Assembly (NCBI RefSeq): GCF_036492245.1
Contig: NZ_AP025286.1
Coordinates: 3,162,001 to 3,226,000, forward strand
Length of the DNA stretch: 64,000 nucleotides
Direction: 5' to 3'
Origin: Treponema bryantii
GTDB lineage: Bacteria; Spirochaetota; Spirochaetia; Treponematales; Treponemataceae
The notes below the pieces were generated by a model that worked only from the letters and a program-made list of their open reading frames with translations, had not been told where the DNA came from and made no database searches. Within the stretch, counting starts at the first letter, position 1, and every line of letters starts with the position of its first letter. A program made the translations under genes and the position numbers. Positions 44,478-52,098 of the stretch are shown here, piece by piece.

Positions 44478-44978
44478 ATGAAAACTTTGTCAATGGATGA
44501 CTTTGAAAATCTTTACCGCCAGTACGGCCCTATGGTTCTCAGACGCTGCCGCTTCATTCTTAAGAATGAGGAAAAGGCTCTTGATGCCATGCAGGATGTA
44601 TTTGTTCGCCTTATTGAAAGAAAGGAGAAAATCAGCAATGTCTGCTCCAGCCTTCTTTACACTATGGCCACAAATATCTGTCTTAATAAAATAAGATCAG
44701 ACAAACTGCGAAATGGTCCGGAATTTGATGTAATTGCAGAAATAGTTGAAGATAGTGCAAGCGCAGAAGGAACAGAAAAAATCGAAACTTCTATTCTTCT
44801 TGATTGTATCTTTTCTGAACGTGACAACAAGGACAGACAGATTGCAATTTTACATTATGTAGACGGCTATACTCTTGAAGAAACATCCCAGAAAATGAAA
44901 ATGTCTGTTTCCGGAATCAGAAAACGTCTGGAAAAACTTAAAGAATATGCAGGAGGAAGATATGGCAATTCCAACTAG
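44478..44978 (+). CDS. ECF-type RNA polymerase sigma factor
   Basis: 166 residues. Region 2 is FENLYRQYGPMVLRRCRFIL and AMQDVFVRLIER (about 8-50); region 4 is DRQIAILHYVDGYTLEETSQKMKMSVSGIRKRLEKLKEYA (about 115-158). Regions 1 and 3 are absent, as in ECF factors. It is the first gene of an operon with a DUF4384-like membrane protein and a caspase-like protein, and overlaps the next gene by 17 bases. The membrane protein probably acts as its anti-sigma or output partner. Confidence 0.92.
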   Translation: MKTLSMDDFENLYRQYGPMVLRRCRFILKNEEKALDAMQDVFVRLIERKEKISNVCSSLLYTMATNICLNKIRSDKLRNGPEFDVIAEIVEDSASAEGTEKIETSILLDCIFSERDNKDRQIAILHYVDGYTLEETSQKMKMSVSGIRKRLEKLKEYAGGRYGNSN

Positions 44979-45747
44979 AATTTTAGAGGAAATCAAAAAC
45001 TCTGAAGTCGATGCTAAAAGCTTCTACTCAACTTACGGAAAAGAAAATATCGAAGCCGCTATTAACGACCTCAAAAAATCTGATGAAGAGATACTAAATA
45101 CCTATTCTGTACAGGCTATGAAGGCTGCAGTTGCCGGTAAACTCAATGAGGGAAAGATAAATAATTCAAACAGTACAATTCTAAAATTCCCTGCTTATAA
45201 AATTGTAAGCTATGCCGCTGCTGCCGTACTGCTTGCTGCAATTCTTATTCCTGCCGGACTTAAGAATTCAAGAATCCCTGCAGGTCAAACCCCAACAGAA
45301 CGTGTAAAGGGAAATGCTGCAGCTCATTCAGTAACTGAGCCACAGATTAAACTTTACCGCCAGAAAGGACTTGAAATTCAGGCTTTGAATGATGGTGATT
45401 TTGCACGCTCTGGAGATGTAATTCAGATTACTTATAATGCTGGCTCTGATGAATATGGAGTTATCTTTAGTGTTGATGGCAACGGTAATATTACACGCCA
45501 TTTCCCTGAAAATACCTGGCAGGCAGCTCATCTGGAACGCCGCGCCGATGAAACTCCACTCGATTTCTCATACGAGCTGGATAACGCACCGGACTTTGAA
45601 TGCTTCATCATGGTAACTTCAAAGAAACAGTTCTCACTTGATGGCATTGAAAATCAGATTAAAAACAAAACTGATATAGATTATCTTACAAAACTTTCTT
45701 ATCTGCCTAAAAAAACAGAAGGCATAACCTTTACTCTGGAAAAGTAA
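44962..45747 (+). CDS. Membrane protein with DUF4384-like domain
   Basis: 261 residues. The N-terminal cytoplasmic part (about 1-70) could hold the sigma factor. One membrane helix follows at about 74-97 (SYAAAAVLLAAILIP), then an extracytoplasmic beta-rich domain (about 130-255; FARSGDVIQITYNAG, YGVIFSVDGNGNITRHFPEN) of the DUF4384 style often found with caspase-fold proteins. The ATG at 44962 has AGGAGG 5 bases upstream inside the sigma gene. I read it as a candidate anti-sigma factor by position and topology; no zinc-binding ASD motif is present. Confidence 0.75.
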   Translation: MAIPTRILEEIKNSEVDAKSFYSTYGKENIEAAINDLKKSDEEILNTYSVQAMKAAVAGKLNEGKINNSNSTILKFPAYKIVSYAAAAVLLAAILIPAGLKNSRIPAGQTPTERVKGNAAAHSVTEPQIKLYRQKGLEIQALNDGDFARSGDVIQITYNAGSDEYGVIFSVDGNGNITRHFPENTWQAAHLERRADETPLDFSYELDNAPDFECFIMVTSKKQFSLDGIENQIKNKTDIDYLTKLSYLPKKTEGITFTLEK

Positions 45748-45782
45748 AGCAGTTTCACGAATAGTTGAAAAGGAAGGAAAAG

Positions 45783-48002
45783 ATGAAAAAACTTATTTTA
45801 ATGACTATTGCGCTGCTTTCCCTTACTCAGGCCTTTGCAGCAGCAACAGAAGAAAATACAAGCGGAGTAGACAGATATGCTGTTTACATCGGTTCAAATA
45901 AGGGTGGAAAAGGCCGTGAGCAGCTTTTATATGCAGGAAGCGATGCTCAGAATTTCCAGAAAGCAATGGCTGAAATCGGTGGTGTAAGTGATGCAAACAG
46001 CTATATTCTTATTGACCCGACTAAAGAAGCTATTGATGATACATTAAACAAAATATCTCTTAAAATCACAAACAGTCAGAGTCATGCTAAACGTTCTGAA
46101 TTTATCTTCTATTATTCAGGACATTCTGATGAAAACGCTCTTTTGCTTGGTGATATTCCTTATGATTATTCAGCATTAAAAGCTGCAATTACTGAGGTTC
46201 CAAGTGATATTCACGTTGTAATTCTTGATTCCTGCTACTCTGGAAACTTCATCCGTACAAAGGGTGGTCAGAAGCGTAAACCATTTTTGATTGATGATTC
46301 TTCTGTAGTAACCGGACATGCATATCTTTCATCAAGTTCTACTAATGAATATTCTCAGGAATCAGATGAAATTGAATCCTCTTACTTCACAAATGCAATG
46401 ATTACAGGTCTTCGTGGAGCTGCAGATGCTTCTGGTGATAACAAGGTAACTTTGAATGAACTGTATTCTTATGCCTTCAACGATACTCTTTCAAAAACAG
46501 AATCAAGTAAGGCAGGACCTCAGCATCCAAATTACAACATCACTCTTGTAGGTTCAGGAGACCTGATTCTTTCTGATATCTCAAGTGGTGAAGCAATGCT
46601 TTCTCTTTCAAAGGATGCAAAGGGTAAGTTCATCATCCGTAATGCAGAAGGTAAACTGATTTCAGAAATCAATAAGGTTGCCGGTCAGCCAATTTTTATG
46701 GCTCTTCCAGCTGCTCAGTATTCTGCGATTATTATTGATGAATACTCAACAAAACAGGGTTACTTCATTCTTGAAAAAGATCAGATTTATGTGCTTGATC
46801 AGAATTCTCTTACAAGCATTAAGAGAAAATCTAATCGTGTGCGCGGAAATACATCAGACGACGCAGATGATGACATTCTTCCAATTGATGATCTTGATGA
46901 ACGAAAACCAGCCAGAAGAGGCTCAAGACGCCGTTATGATACAGAAGAAGAAATTTCTGTAATCTCTATAGAACCTTCTGAATCTTCTGAAGAAAAATCA
47001 GAAAGCAAAAAAGAAGATCAGTTTATTTCCTTCTTTGAAACCTTTAATTCCCGCAATATGACTTATTTCCATATGTCTGCAGTACCAGGAATTTCAATTA
47101 CAGGTGGAGAAAAAGAGTATTCCCTCTTCTCTATGGGTCTTATTGGTGCTCTTGATACAAATGTCTGTGCCTTACAATGGTCAAATATTATGAGTATCAC
47201 AACTCATAATATGATTGGTGGGCAGATGTCCGGTATTTTTAATACTGCAGGCCAGGTATATGGTGTTCAGGCAGCTGGACTTTTCAATACTTCTGGAAAT
47301 GTAAACGGAGGCCAGTTCTCAGGTCTTTTCAATGTTGGTAAAAAGGTGAACGGTATTCAAACTGCGGGCCTTTTCAATGTTGCAAATGAGATAAATGGTG
47401 TACAGACTGCCGGATTATTCAACTATGCAAAAGAAGTTTCTGGTGTTCAGATTGGTTTAATCAACTATGCTGAAAAAAGCAACGGTATTGCAATCGGTTT
47501 AATCAATATCATTAAAGACGGTATGCATCATGTTGGTTTCAACTGGGATTCAAACGGTATGTTTGATGTATTCCTCCAGAGCGGAACAAAGAATCTGTTT
47601 ATCACTTTCGGTGCTGCAATGGACAGACGGGATATATTCGAAAAGTATAATGAAAATCGTACTGTGATTCTTTACAGTGGTCTTGGTACAGAATTGAGAT
47701 TTGGCTTCTCTAGTCTTGATTTTGAAGTTCTTTTCAAGAGCGTTTACAATCAGGATTATATGCCTACTACATATCAGGAATTCAAAGAGTTCAATTTTGC
47801 GTCTATCATGATTCCTTCGTTCAGATTTACATTTAATATTCTGAGCATGAACCATCTTGATCTTGGACTGGGCTTAAGCCTTGATATTCAGAACAAAGGA
47901 ACTAACGACAGAGCCTTTGATTATACTTACCACCGATGGGGTTCAGATAATAATGAAACAAATCTTTACCCGGCTGTATTCCTCGGCTTTAAGATTAAAT
48001 AA
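45783..48002 (+). CDS. Exported caspase-like (C14) protein with surface repeats
   Basis: 739 residues. Signal peptide at about 1-20. Caspase-fold domain at about 28-270: FYYSGHSDENALL supplies His114 and ILDSCYSGNF supplies Cys151, the catalytic pair. A charged, flexible linker (about 345-420; Asp, Arg, Ser, Glu rich) leads to about seven 15-residue repeats of the LA_2272 type (about 478-577; consensus V-Q-x-A-G-L-F-N-x3-x-V-N-G) and a beta-rich, porin-like C-terminus. It is probably tethered to the outer membrane. GGAAGG lies 5 bases before the ATG at 45783; the first in-frame ATG (45765) lacks a ribosome site. Confidence 0.87.
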   Translation: MKKLILMTIALLSLTQAFAAATEENTSGVDRYAVYIGSNKGGKGREQLLYAGSDAQNFQKAMAEIGGVSDANSYILIDPTKEAIDDTLNKISLKITNSQSHAKRSEFIFYYSGHSDENALLLGDIPYDYSALKAAITEVPSDIHVVILDSCYSGNFIRTKGGQKRKPFLIDDSSVVTGHAYLSSSSTNEYSQESDEIESSYFTNAMITGLRGAADASGDNKVTLNELYSYAFNDTLSKTESSKAGPQHPNYNITLVGSGDLILSDISSGEAMLSLSKDAKGKFIIRNAEGKLISEINKVAGQPIFMALPAAQYSAIIIDEYSTKQGYFILEKDQIYVLDQNSLTSIKRKSNRVRGNTSDDADDDILPIDDLDERKPARRGSRRRYDTEEEISVISIEPSESSEEKSESKKEDQFISFFETFNSRNMTYFHMSAVPGISITGGEKEYSLFSMGLIGALDTNVCALQWSNIMSITTHNMIGGQMSGIFNTAGQVYGVQAAGLFNTSGNVNGGQFSGLFNVGKKVNGIQTAGLFNVANEINGVQTAGLFNYAKEVSGVQIGLINYAEKSNGIAIGLINIIKDGMHHVGFNWDSNGMFDVFLQSGTKNLFITFGAAMDRRDIFEKYNENRTVILYSGLGTELRFGFSSLDFEVLFKSVYNQDYMPTTYQEFKEFNFASIMIPSFRFTFNILSMNHLDLGLGLSLDIQNKGTNDRAFDYTYHRWGSDNNETNLYPAVFLGFKIK
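47214..47513 (+). repeat. LA_2272-type 45-base tandem coding repeats
   Basis: About seven in-frame units of 15 codons: GxQxxGLFN followed by a variable hexamer. The DNA units have diverged (no long identical stretch), so the array is old and unlikely to be slipping. Confidence 0.8.
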
Positions 48003-48026
48003 GGTTAGAATCAAAAACCTTCAAAA

Positions 48027-48062
48027 AGATTATCGGACTTGACCCGATAATCTTTTTTTTTT
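48027..48062 (+). terminator. Intrinsic terminator of the sigma/caspase operon
   Basis: AGATTATCGG, loop ACTTGAC, CCGATAATCT with a run of T. The loop and right arm also contain the -35 box of the arginase promoter. Confidence 0.9.
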
Positions 48063-48067
48063 AGAAT
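48039..48067 (+). promoter_or_regulatory. Arginase promoter, leaderless type
   Basis: TTGACC (48039-48044), a 17-base spacer and TAGAAT (48062-48067), then 7 bases to the ATG at 48075. No Shine-Dalgarno site is present. The promoter overlaps the terminator of the preceding operon. Confidence 0.65.
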
Positions 48068-48074
48068 TCTTAGT

Positions 48075-48980
48075 ATGAATGTACATATTTTGGAAATGCC
48101 ACTGGACTTTGGTGCCAGCAGACACGGTTCAGACATGGGACCTTCTGCAATCAGACTTGCAGGAATAAAAGAGAAACTTGAATCAATCGGACACACAACT
48201 TACGTTCACACAGATATTTTTAAAGCTACTGCACAGGAATATGAAAAACCTGGAAATCCAAATGCAAAATACTTAAAACCAATTGTAAGAGCCTGCAACA
48301 AACTTGCCTCTTCTGTTGAAATCATAACTTCCGAAGGAGATTTCCCGCTTGTTCTTGGTGGTGATCACTCTGTAGTTCTTGGTTCTCTTGCCGGACTTGC
48401 AGCTACTGCAAAAAAAACTGGCCAGAAAATTGGTGTACTTTATGTAGATGCCCATGGCGATTTTAATACAAATGAGACAACACCAACAGGAAATATTCAC
48501 GGTGAATGTCTTGCGGCTTCTGCAGGCCTTGGACTTCCTGAACTCACAAATCTATATTTTGATGGTCAGAAGGTTGATCCAAAGAATATCTGTTTTGTAG
48601 GTTCACGCGATCTTGACCCGGGCGAGAAAAAGCTGATGAAGGAAGCCGGCGTTACAGTTTTCACAATGAGCGATATTGACCGCCAGGGTTTTGATACTGT
48701 TGTAGAAAAGGTAAAAACCTTCTTCAAAAAGGTTGATATTATTCACGTAAGTTTTGACATGGACTGTCTGGATCCTATGTTTGCACCGGGAACTGGTATT
48801 CCGCTCCCAGGTGGACTTACAAACCGCGAAGCACTTCTTCTTATGGAAGAAATTGCTACAACCGGCAAAGTAAAATCAGCTGAAATCGTAGAAGTAAACC
48901 CTATTCTGGATGTACGAAATCAGACTGCAATACTTGCTGTAAATCTTGCAGCACGTTTGCTTGGCGAAACTCTTTATTAA
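48075..48980 (+). CDS. rocF: Arginase
   Basis: 301 residues, ureohydrolase fold. All manganese-binding blocks are visible: VLGGDHSVVLG, YVDAHGDFNT, and VSFDMDCLDP, with GLTNREALLLME behind. It hydrolyses arginine to ornithine and urea. SRHGSDMGPSAIR and the EVNPILD near the end fit arginase rather than agmatinase. It stands alone after a terminator and converges on the yitT gene. The mRNA looks leaderless. Confidence 0.95.
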   Translation: MNVHILEMPLDFGASRHGSDMGPSAIRLAGIKEKLESIGHTTYVHTDIFKATAQEYEKPGNPNAKYLKPIVRACNKLASSVEIITSEGDFPLVLGGDHSVVLGSLAGLAATAKKTGQKIGVLYVDAHGDFNTNETTPTGNIHGECLAASAGLGLPELTNLYFDGQKVDPKNICFVGSRDLDPGEKKLMKEAGVTVFTMSDIDRQGFDTVVEKVKTFFKKVDIIHVSFDMDCLDPMFAPGTGIPLPGGLTNREALLLMEEIATTGKVKSAEIVEVNPILDVRNQTAILAVNLAARLLGETLY

Positions 48981-49001
48981 ATTTTCGGGGCGGCTGGCCG
49001 G

Positions 49002-49859
49002 CTAATCCTGCTTTTTCATAATGAAATTACCCTTGAGCATTTTTGTCTGCAGAATGTTGACGAATGCGCAAGGGTCTGTTTTTTTTATGGAACGAAGCAG
49101 TTTGTCTTCTTCATCTGAAGAAATTACAGTGTAAAGCATTTTACGCTCGGTTCCCTGATAGCAGCCGTTTCCAGTAAAAAGTGTTGCGTCATGACCTGTT
49201 ATTTCGCGAATCACCTGTATAATCTGAGCAGGATAATCAGTAATAATCAAAAGTGTAGATTTCTGGTATCTCTTGTAAAGGAAGTTCAGAATCTGAGTGC
49301 TTACAAACTGAAATACAATTGAATACAGCGCGCGGCTCCAGCCAAATAAGAGACCGAAAATTCCAAGAATAATCACATTAAAAACAAGGATATGATTCCA
49401 GATACTGTGACCTGTTTTTTCAGAAACATAAATCGAAATAAAATCTGTACCGCCACTGGTTGCGCCAGCTAAAAGACAAAGACTGATTGCAAAACCATTT
49501 ACAATTCCACCAAAGATGGAGCAGAGCATAATATCATCTGTCATCTGAAAGCCCGGGAACAGATCTGTAAAAAGACCGGATGCAATAATTGCCCAGATGG
49601 AAAGCAGTGTGAATCTTTTTCCAACGAAGCGGAAACAGATAAGAGCCGGTACAATATTAAGCCCCCAGTAAAAAACAGTAAAAGGAACATGAATCTTAAA
49701 GAATTTGGAAAAGACTTCCTGAAGTAAAAGTGAAATACCAGTGAAGCCGCCCGGGAGTAAGCCTGCGGTAGATACAAAGGTATTAAGGTTCAGTGCCATA
49801 ACAGCGGCACCTGCAGTTACGAGTAAAAATCTCAGAAAAAGTCTAACATTGTCTCTCAT
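49002..49859 (-). CDS. YitT/DUF2179-family membrane protein
   Basis: 285 residues with about five membrane helices in residues 8-205, containing GLLPGGFTGISLLLQ and GATSGGTDFISIYVSEKTG, the duplicated motif of the YitT family. The cytoplasmic C-terminal DUF2179 domain is at about 215-280 (LLIITDYPAQIIQVIRE, TLFTGNGCYQGTERKMLYTV). Its role is unknown, possibly small-molecule transport or sensing. It is convergent with arginase across a 21-base gap. Confidence 0.9.
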   Translation of the reverse strand: MRDNVRLFLRFLLVTAGAAVMALNLNTFVSTAGLLPGGFTGISLLLQEVFSKFFKIHVPFTVFYWGLNIVPALICFRFVGKRFTLLSIWAIIASGLFTDLFPGFQMTDDIMLCSIFGGIVNGFAISLCLLAGATSGGTDFISIYVSEKTGHSIWNHILVFNVIILGIFGLLFGWSRALYSIVFQFVSTQILNFLYKRYQKSTLLIITDYPAQIIQVIREITGHDATLFTGNGCYQGTERKMLYTVISSDEEDKLLRSIKKTDPCAFVNILQTKMLKGNFIMKKQD

Positions 49860-49963
49860 ATTTATAGTTTAAGCGATAAATGTGATTCGGTGAAGAAAAA
49901 AAATTTGCCTTTTTAAATAAAAATTTATTATTTTTAAAGATGATTCTAAAATCAGAGGTAATC

Positions 49964-51943
49964 ATGGCAAAATATGAATTTCAGACAGAAGTAAATCAGC
50001 TTCTTAAACTTATCATTCATTCACTTTATTCAAATAAGGATATTTTCCTCCGGGAAATCGTTTCAAATGCATCAGATGCTCTTGATAAATTAAAGTATCT
50101 TACAGTTTCTGATGAAGCTTTTAAGGCAATTAAGTTTGAGCCAAGAATCGACATCACTTTTGATGAAAAGGACAGCACACTTACTGTTCAGGATTCTGGT
50201 ATTGGTATGACAGACGAGGACCTCACAAACAACCTCGGTACAATTGCCCGCTCCGGTACAAAGGCATTTATGGAGCAGCTTACAGCTGAGGCAAGCAAGG
50301 ATTCTGCTCTTATCGGTCAGTTCGGTGTAGGTTTCTACTCTGCATTCATGGCTGCAAATAAGATTGATGTTTATACACGCAAGGCAGCAGGTGACGGAAA
50401 AATCTGGCACTGGTCTTCTGACGGTACAAACTCTTACGAAATTGAAGAAGTAGCCGTAGATAGTGCTGCTGCTAAGAAATATGGTTTTGATAAACCTGAA
50501 TTGAGCGGATCTGCAATCGAAATGCACTTGAACGACGACAGCAAGGAATTCGCTTCACGCTGGAAGATTGAAGAGCTTATCAAAAAGTATTCAGACCACA
50601 TTGCATTCCCTATCTTCCTTCACTACGAACAGAAAAAATATGATGATAAGGGAAAAGAAACTGGCAGCGAGAGCAAAATTGACCAGGTAAACAGCGCTTC
50701 TGCACTTTGGAAGAGAAGCAAGAGCGAACTTAAGGACGAAGATTACAACGAGTTCTACAAGACATTCGGCCACGACGGACAGGATCCACTCCACTACGTT
50801 CACACACATGCAGAAGGAACTCAAGAATATACAACATTGTTCTTTGTTCCACAGACAGCTCCTTTTGATATGTACCAGGCTGATTACAAGAGCGGACTTA
50901 AGCTCTATGTAAAGCGTGTATTCATCACTGATGATGACCGAGAATTGTTGCCATCTTACCTCCGCTTTGTACGTGGTATTATCGACAGCGAAGACTTGCC
51001 ATTAAACGTAAGCCGTGAAATCCTTCAGCAGAACCGCATCCTCGACAATATTAAATCTGCATCTGTAAAGAAATTGCTCAGCGAGTTCAAGAAGATGGGC
51101 GAAGCCGCAGACAAGGCAAAGAAAGTTGCAGAAGCAGACCGCACAGACGACGACAAGAAAGCAATTGAAAAGTGGAGCAAGTTCGTAAAGAACTTCAACC
51201 GTCCTATGAAGGAAGGTCTCTACAGCGACTACGCAAACCGCGACGAAATTGCAGAAATCGTTCGCTTTAAGTCTACAGATGCAAGTGGAACTGGTGATGA
51301 CAACTACACAAGCTTTGCAGACTATGTTCAGCGCATGAAGACAGACCAGAAGTCAATCTTCTACATCAGCGGAAGCGACGAAAAGAACCTTCGTGCAAAT
51401 CCACTCGTAAAAGCATACACAGATAAGGGCTTTGAAGTTCTTATTATGGATGATGATATTGATGACATCGTAATTCCAGGATTCGGAAAATATAAGAACG
51501 AGTTCGAGCTTAAGGCTGTAAACCGCGCTGGTTCAGACGAAGACCTCGGCGGCGACAAAGAAGAAGCTAAGAAGAAGGAAGAAGCATTCAAGCCTGTAGT
51601 TGAAAAGATTAAGAAGGCTCTCGGTGACAAGGTTAAGGAAGTTAAGCTTTCTAAGACCTTGAGCGGTGAAAACCCATCTTGTATCGTTGTAGATGAAAAT
51701 GATCCAAGCTATCAGATGATTCAGATGATGCGCGCTATGGGTCAGGCTGGTCCTGATTTGAAGCCAATCCTCGAAGTAAATGGTGACCACCCAATTCTCG
51801 CAAAGATTAAGGAAAGCGACGACGAAGCTCTGATTGCAGACGTTTCAGAAGTTCTCTTCACTCAGGCATTGATGATTGCCGGTATGGAAGTTAAGGAACC
51901 TGCGGAGTTCGTAAAGCATCTTAATAATCTGTTGAGTAAATAA
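49964..51943 (+). CDS. htpG: Chaperone HtpG (Hsp90)
   Basis: 659 residues, full length. N-terminal ATPase: SNASDALDKLKYL, DSGIGMT, GTIARSGTKAF and GQFGVGFYSAFM. Middle domain: LYVKRVFI, LPSYLRFVRGIIDSEDLPLNVSRE and LQQNRIL. The C-terminal dimer domain ends FVKHLNNLLSK without an MEEVD tail, as in bacteria. The ATG at 49964 has AGAGG 5 bases upstream; an earlier ATG at 49940 lacks a ribosome site. Codon use is strongly biased. No CIRCE element is visible upstream. Confidence 0.98.
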   Translation: MAKYEFQTEVNQLLKLIIHSLYSNKDIFLREIVSNASDALDKLKYLTVSDEAFKAIKFEPRIDITFDEKDSTLTVQDSGIGMTDEDLTNNLGTIARSGTKAFMEQLTAEASKDSALIGQFGVGFYSAFMAANKIDVYTRKAAGDGKIWHWSSDGTNSYEIEEVAVDSAAAKKYGFDKPELSGSAIEMHLNDDSKEFASRWKIEELIKKYSDHIAFPIFLHYEQKKYDDKGKETGSESKIDQVNSASALWKRSKSELKDEDYNEFYKTFGHDGQDPLHYVHTHAEGTQEYTTLFFVPQTAPFDMYQADYKSGLKLYVKRVFITDDDRELLPSYLRFVRGIIDSEDLPLNVSREILQQNRILDNIKSASVKKLLSEFKKMGEAADKAKKVAEADRTDDDKKAIEKWSKFVKNFNRPMKEGLYSDYANRDEIAEIVRFKSTDASGTGDDNYTSFADYVQRMKTDQKSIFYISGSDEKNLRANPLVKAYTDKGFEVLIMDDDIDDIVIPGFGKYKNEFELKAVNRAGSDEDLGGDKEEAKKKEEAFKPVVEKIKKALGDKVKEVKLSKTLSGENPSCIVVDENDPSYQMIQMMRAMGQAGPDLKPILEVNGDHPILAKIKESDDEALIADVSEVLFTQALMIAGMEVKEPAEFVKHLNNLLSK

Positions 51944-51948
51944 AAAAA

Positions 51949-51973
51949 GACCCCGAAACAAGTTCGGGGTGAC
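51949..51973. repeat. REP-like hairpin element, copy 2
   Basis: GACCCCGAAACAAGTTCGGG and following bases, just after the htpG stop. The stem is CCCCGAA/TTCGGGG. Read on the minus strand it starts GTCACCCCGAACTTG, the same pattern as copy 3 in the opposite direction. Confidence 0.7.
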
Positions 51974-52012
51974 AGTCATCTTGATTAAAGGACGACATCT
52001 TGATAAACAAAC

Positions 52013-52037
52013 GTCATCCTGAACTTGTTTCAGGATC
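52013..52037. repeat. REP-like hairpin element, copy 3
   Basis: GTCATCCTGAACTTGTTTCA and following GGATC; stem ATCCTGA/TCAGGAT. Compared with copy 2 the stem bases differ on both arms so that pairing is kept. Together the two copies form an inverted pair 39 bases apart. Confidence 0.7.
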
Positions 52038-52040
52038 TAT

Positions 52041-52080
52041 AAAAAAAGCACGCTGATTTATAACCAGCGTGTTTTTTTTA
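52041..52080. terminator. Bidirectional intrinsic terminator
   Basis: CACGCTG (52049-52055) and CAGCGTG (52065-52071) around the loop ATTTATAAC, with seven A before and eight T after. It ends htpG and the convergent ligase gene. Confidence 0.92.
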
Positions 52081-52098
52081 CGTTCGTTTGATTTTAGG

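Noticed and set aside
49860-49963. CIRCE/HrcA operator before htpG
   Set aside because: No TTAGCACTC-N9-GAGTGCTAA-like sequence is visible.
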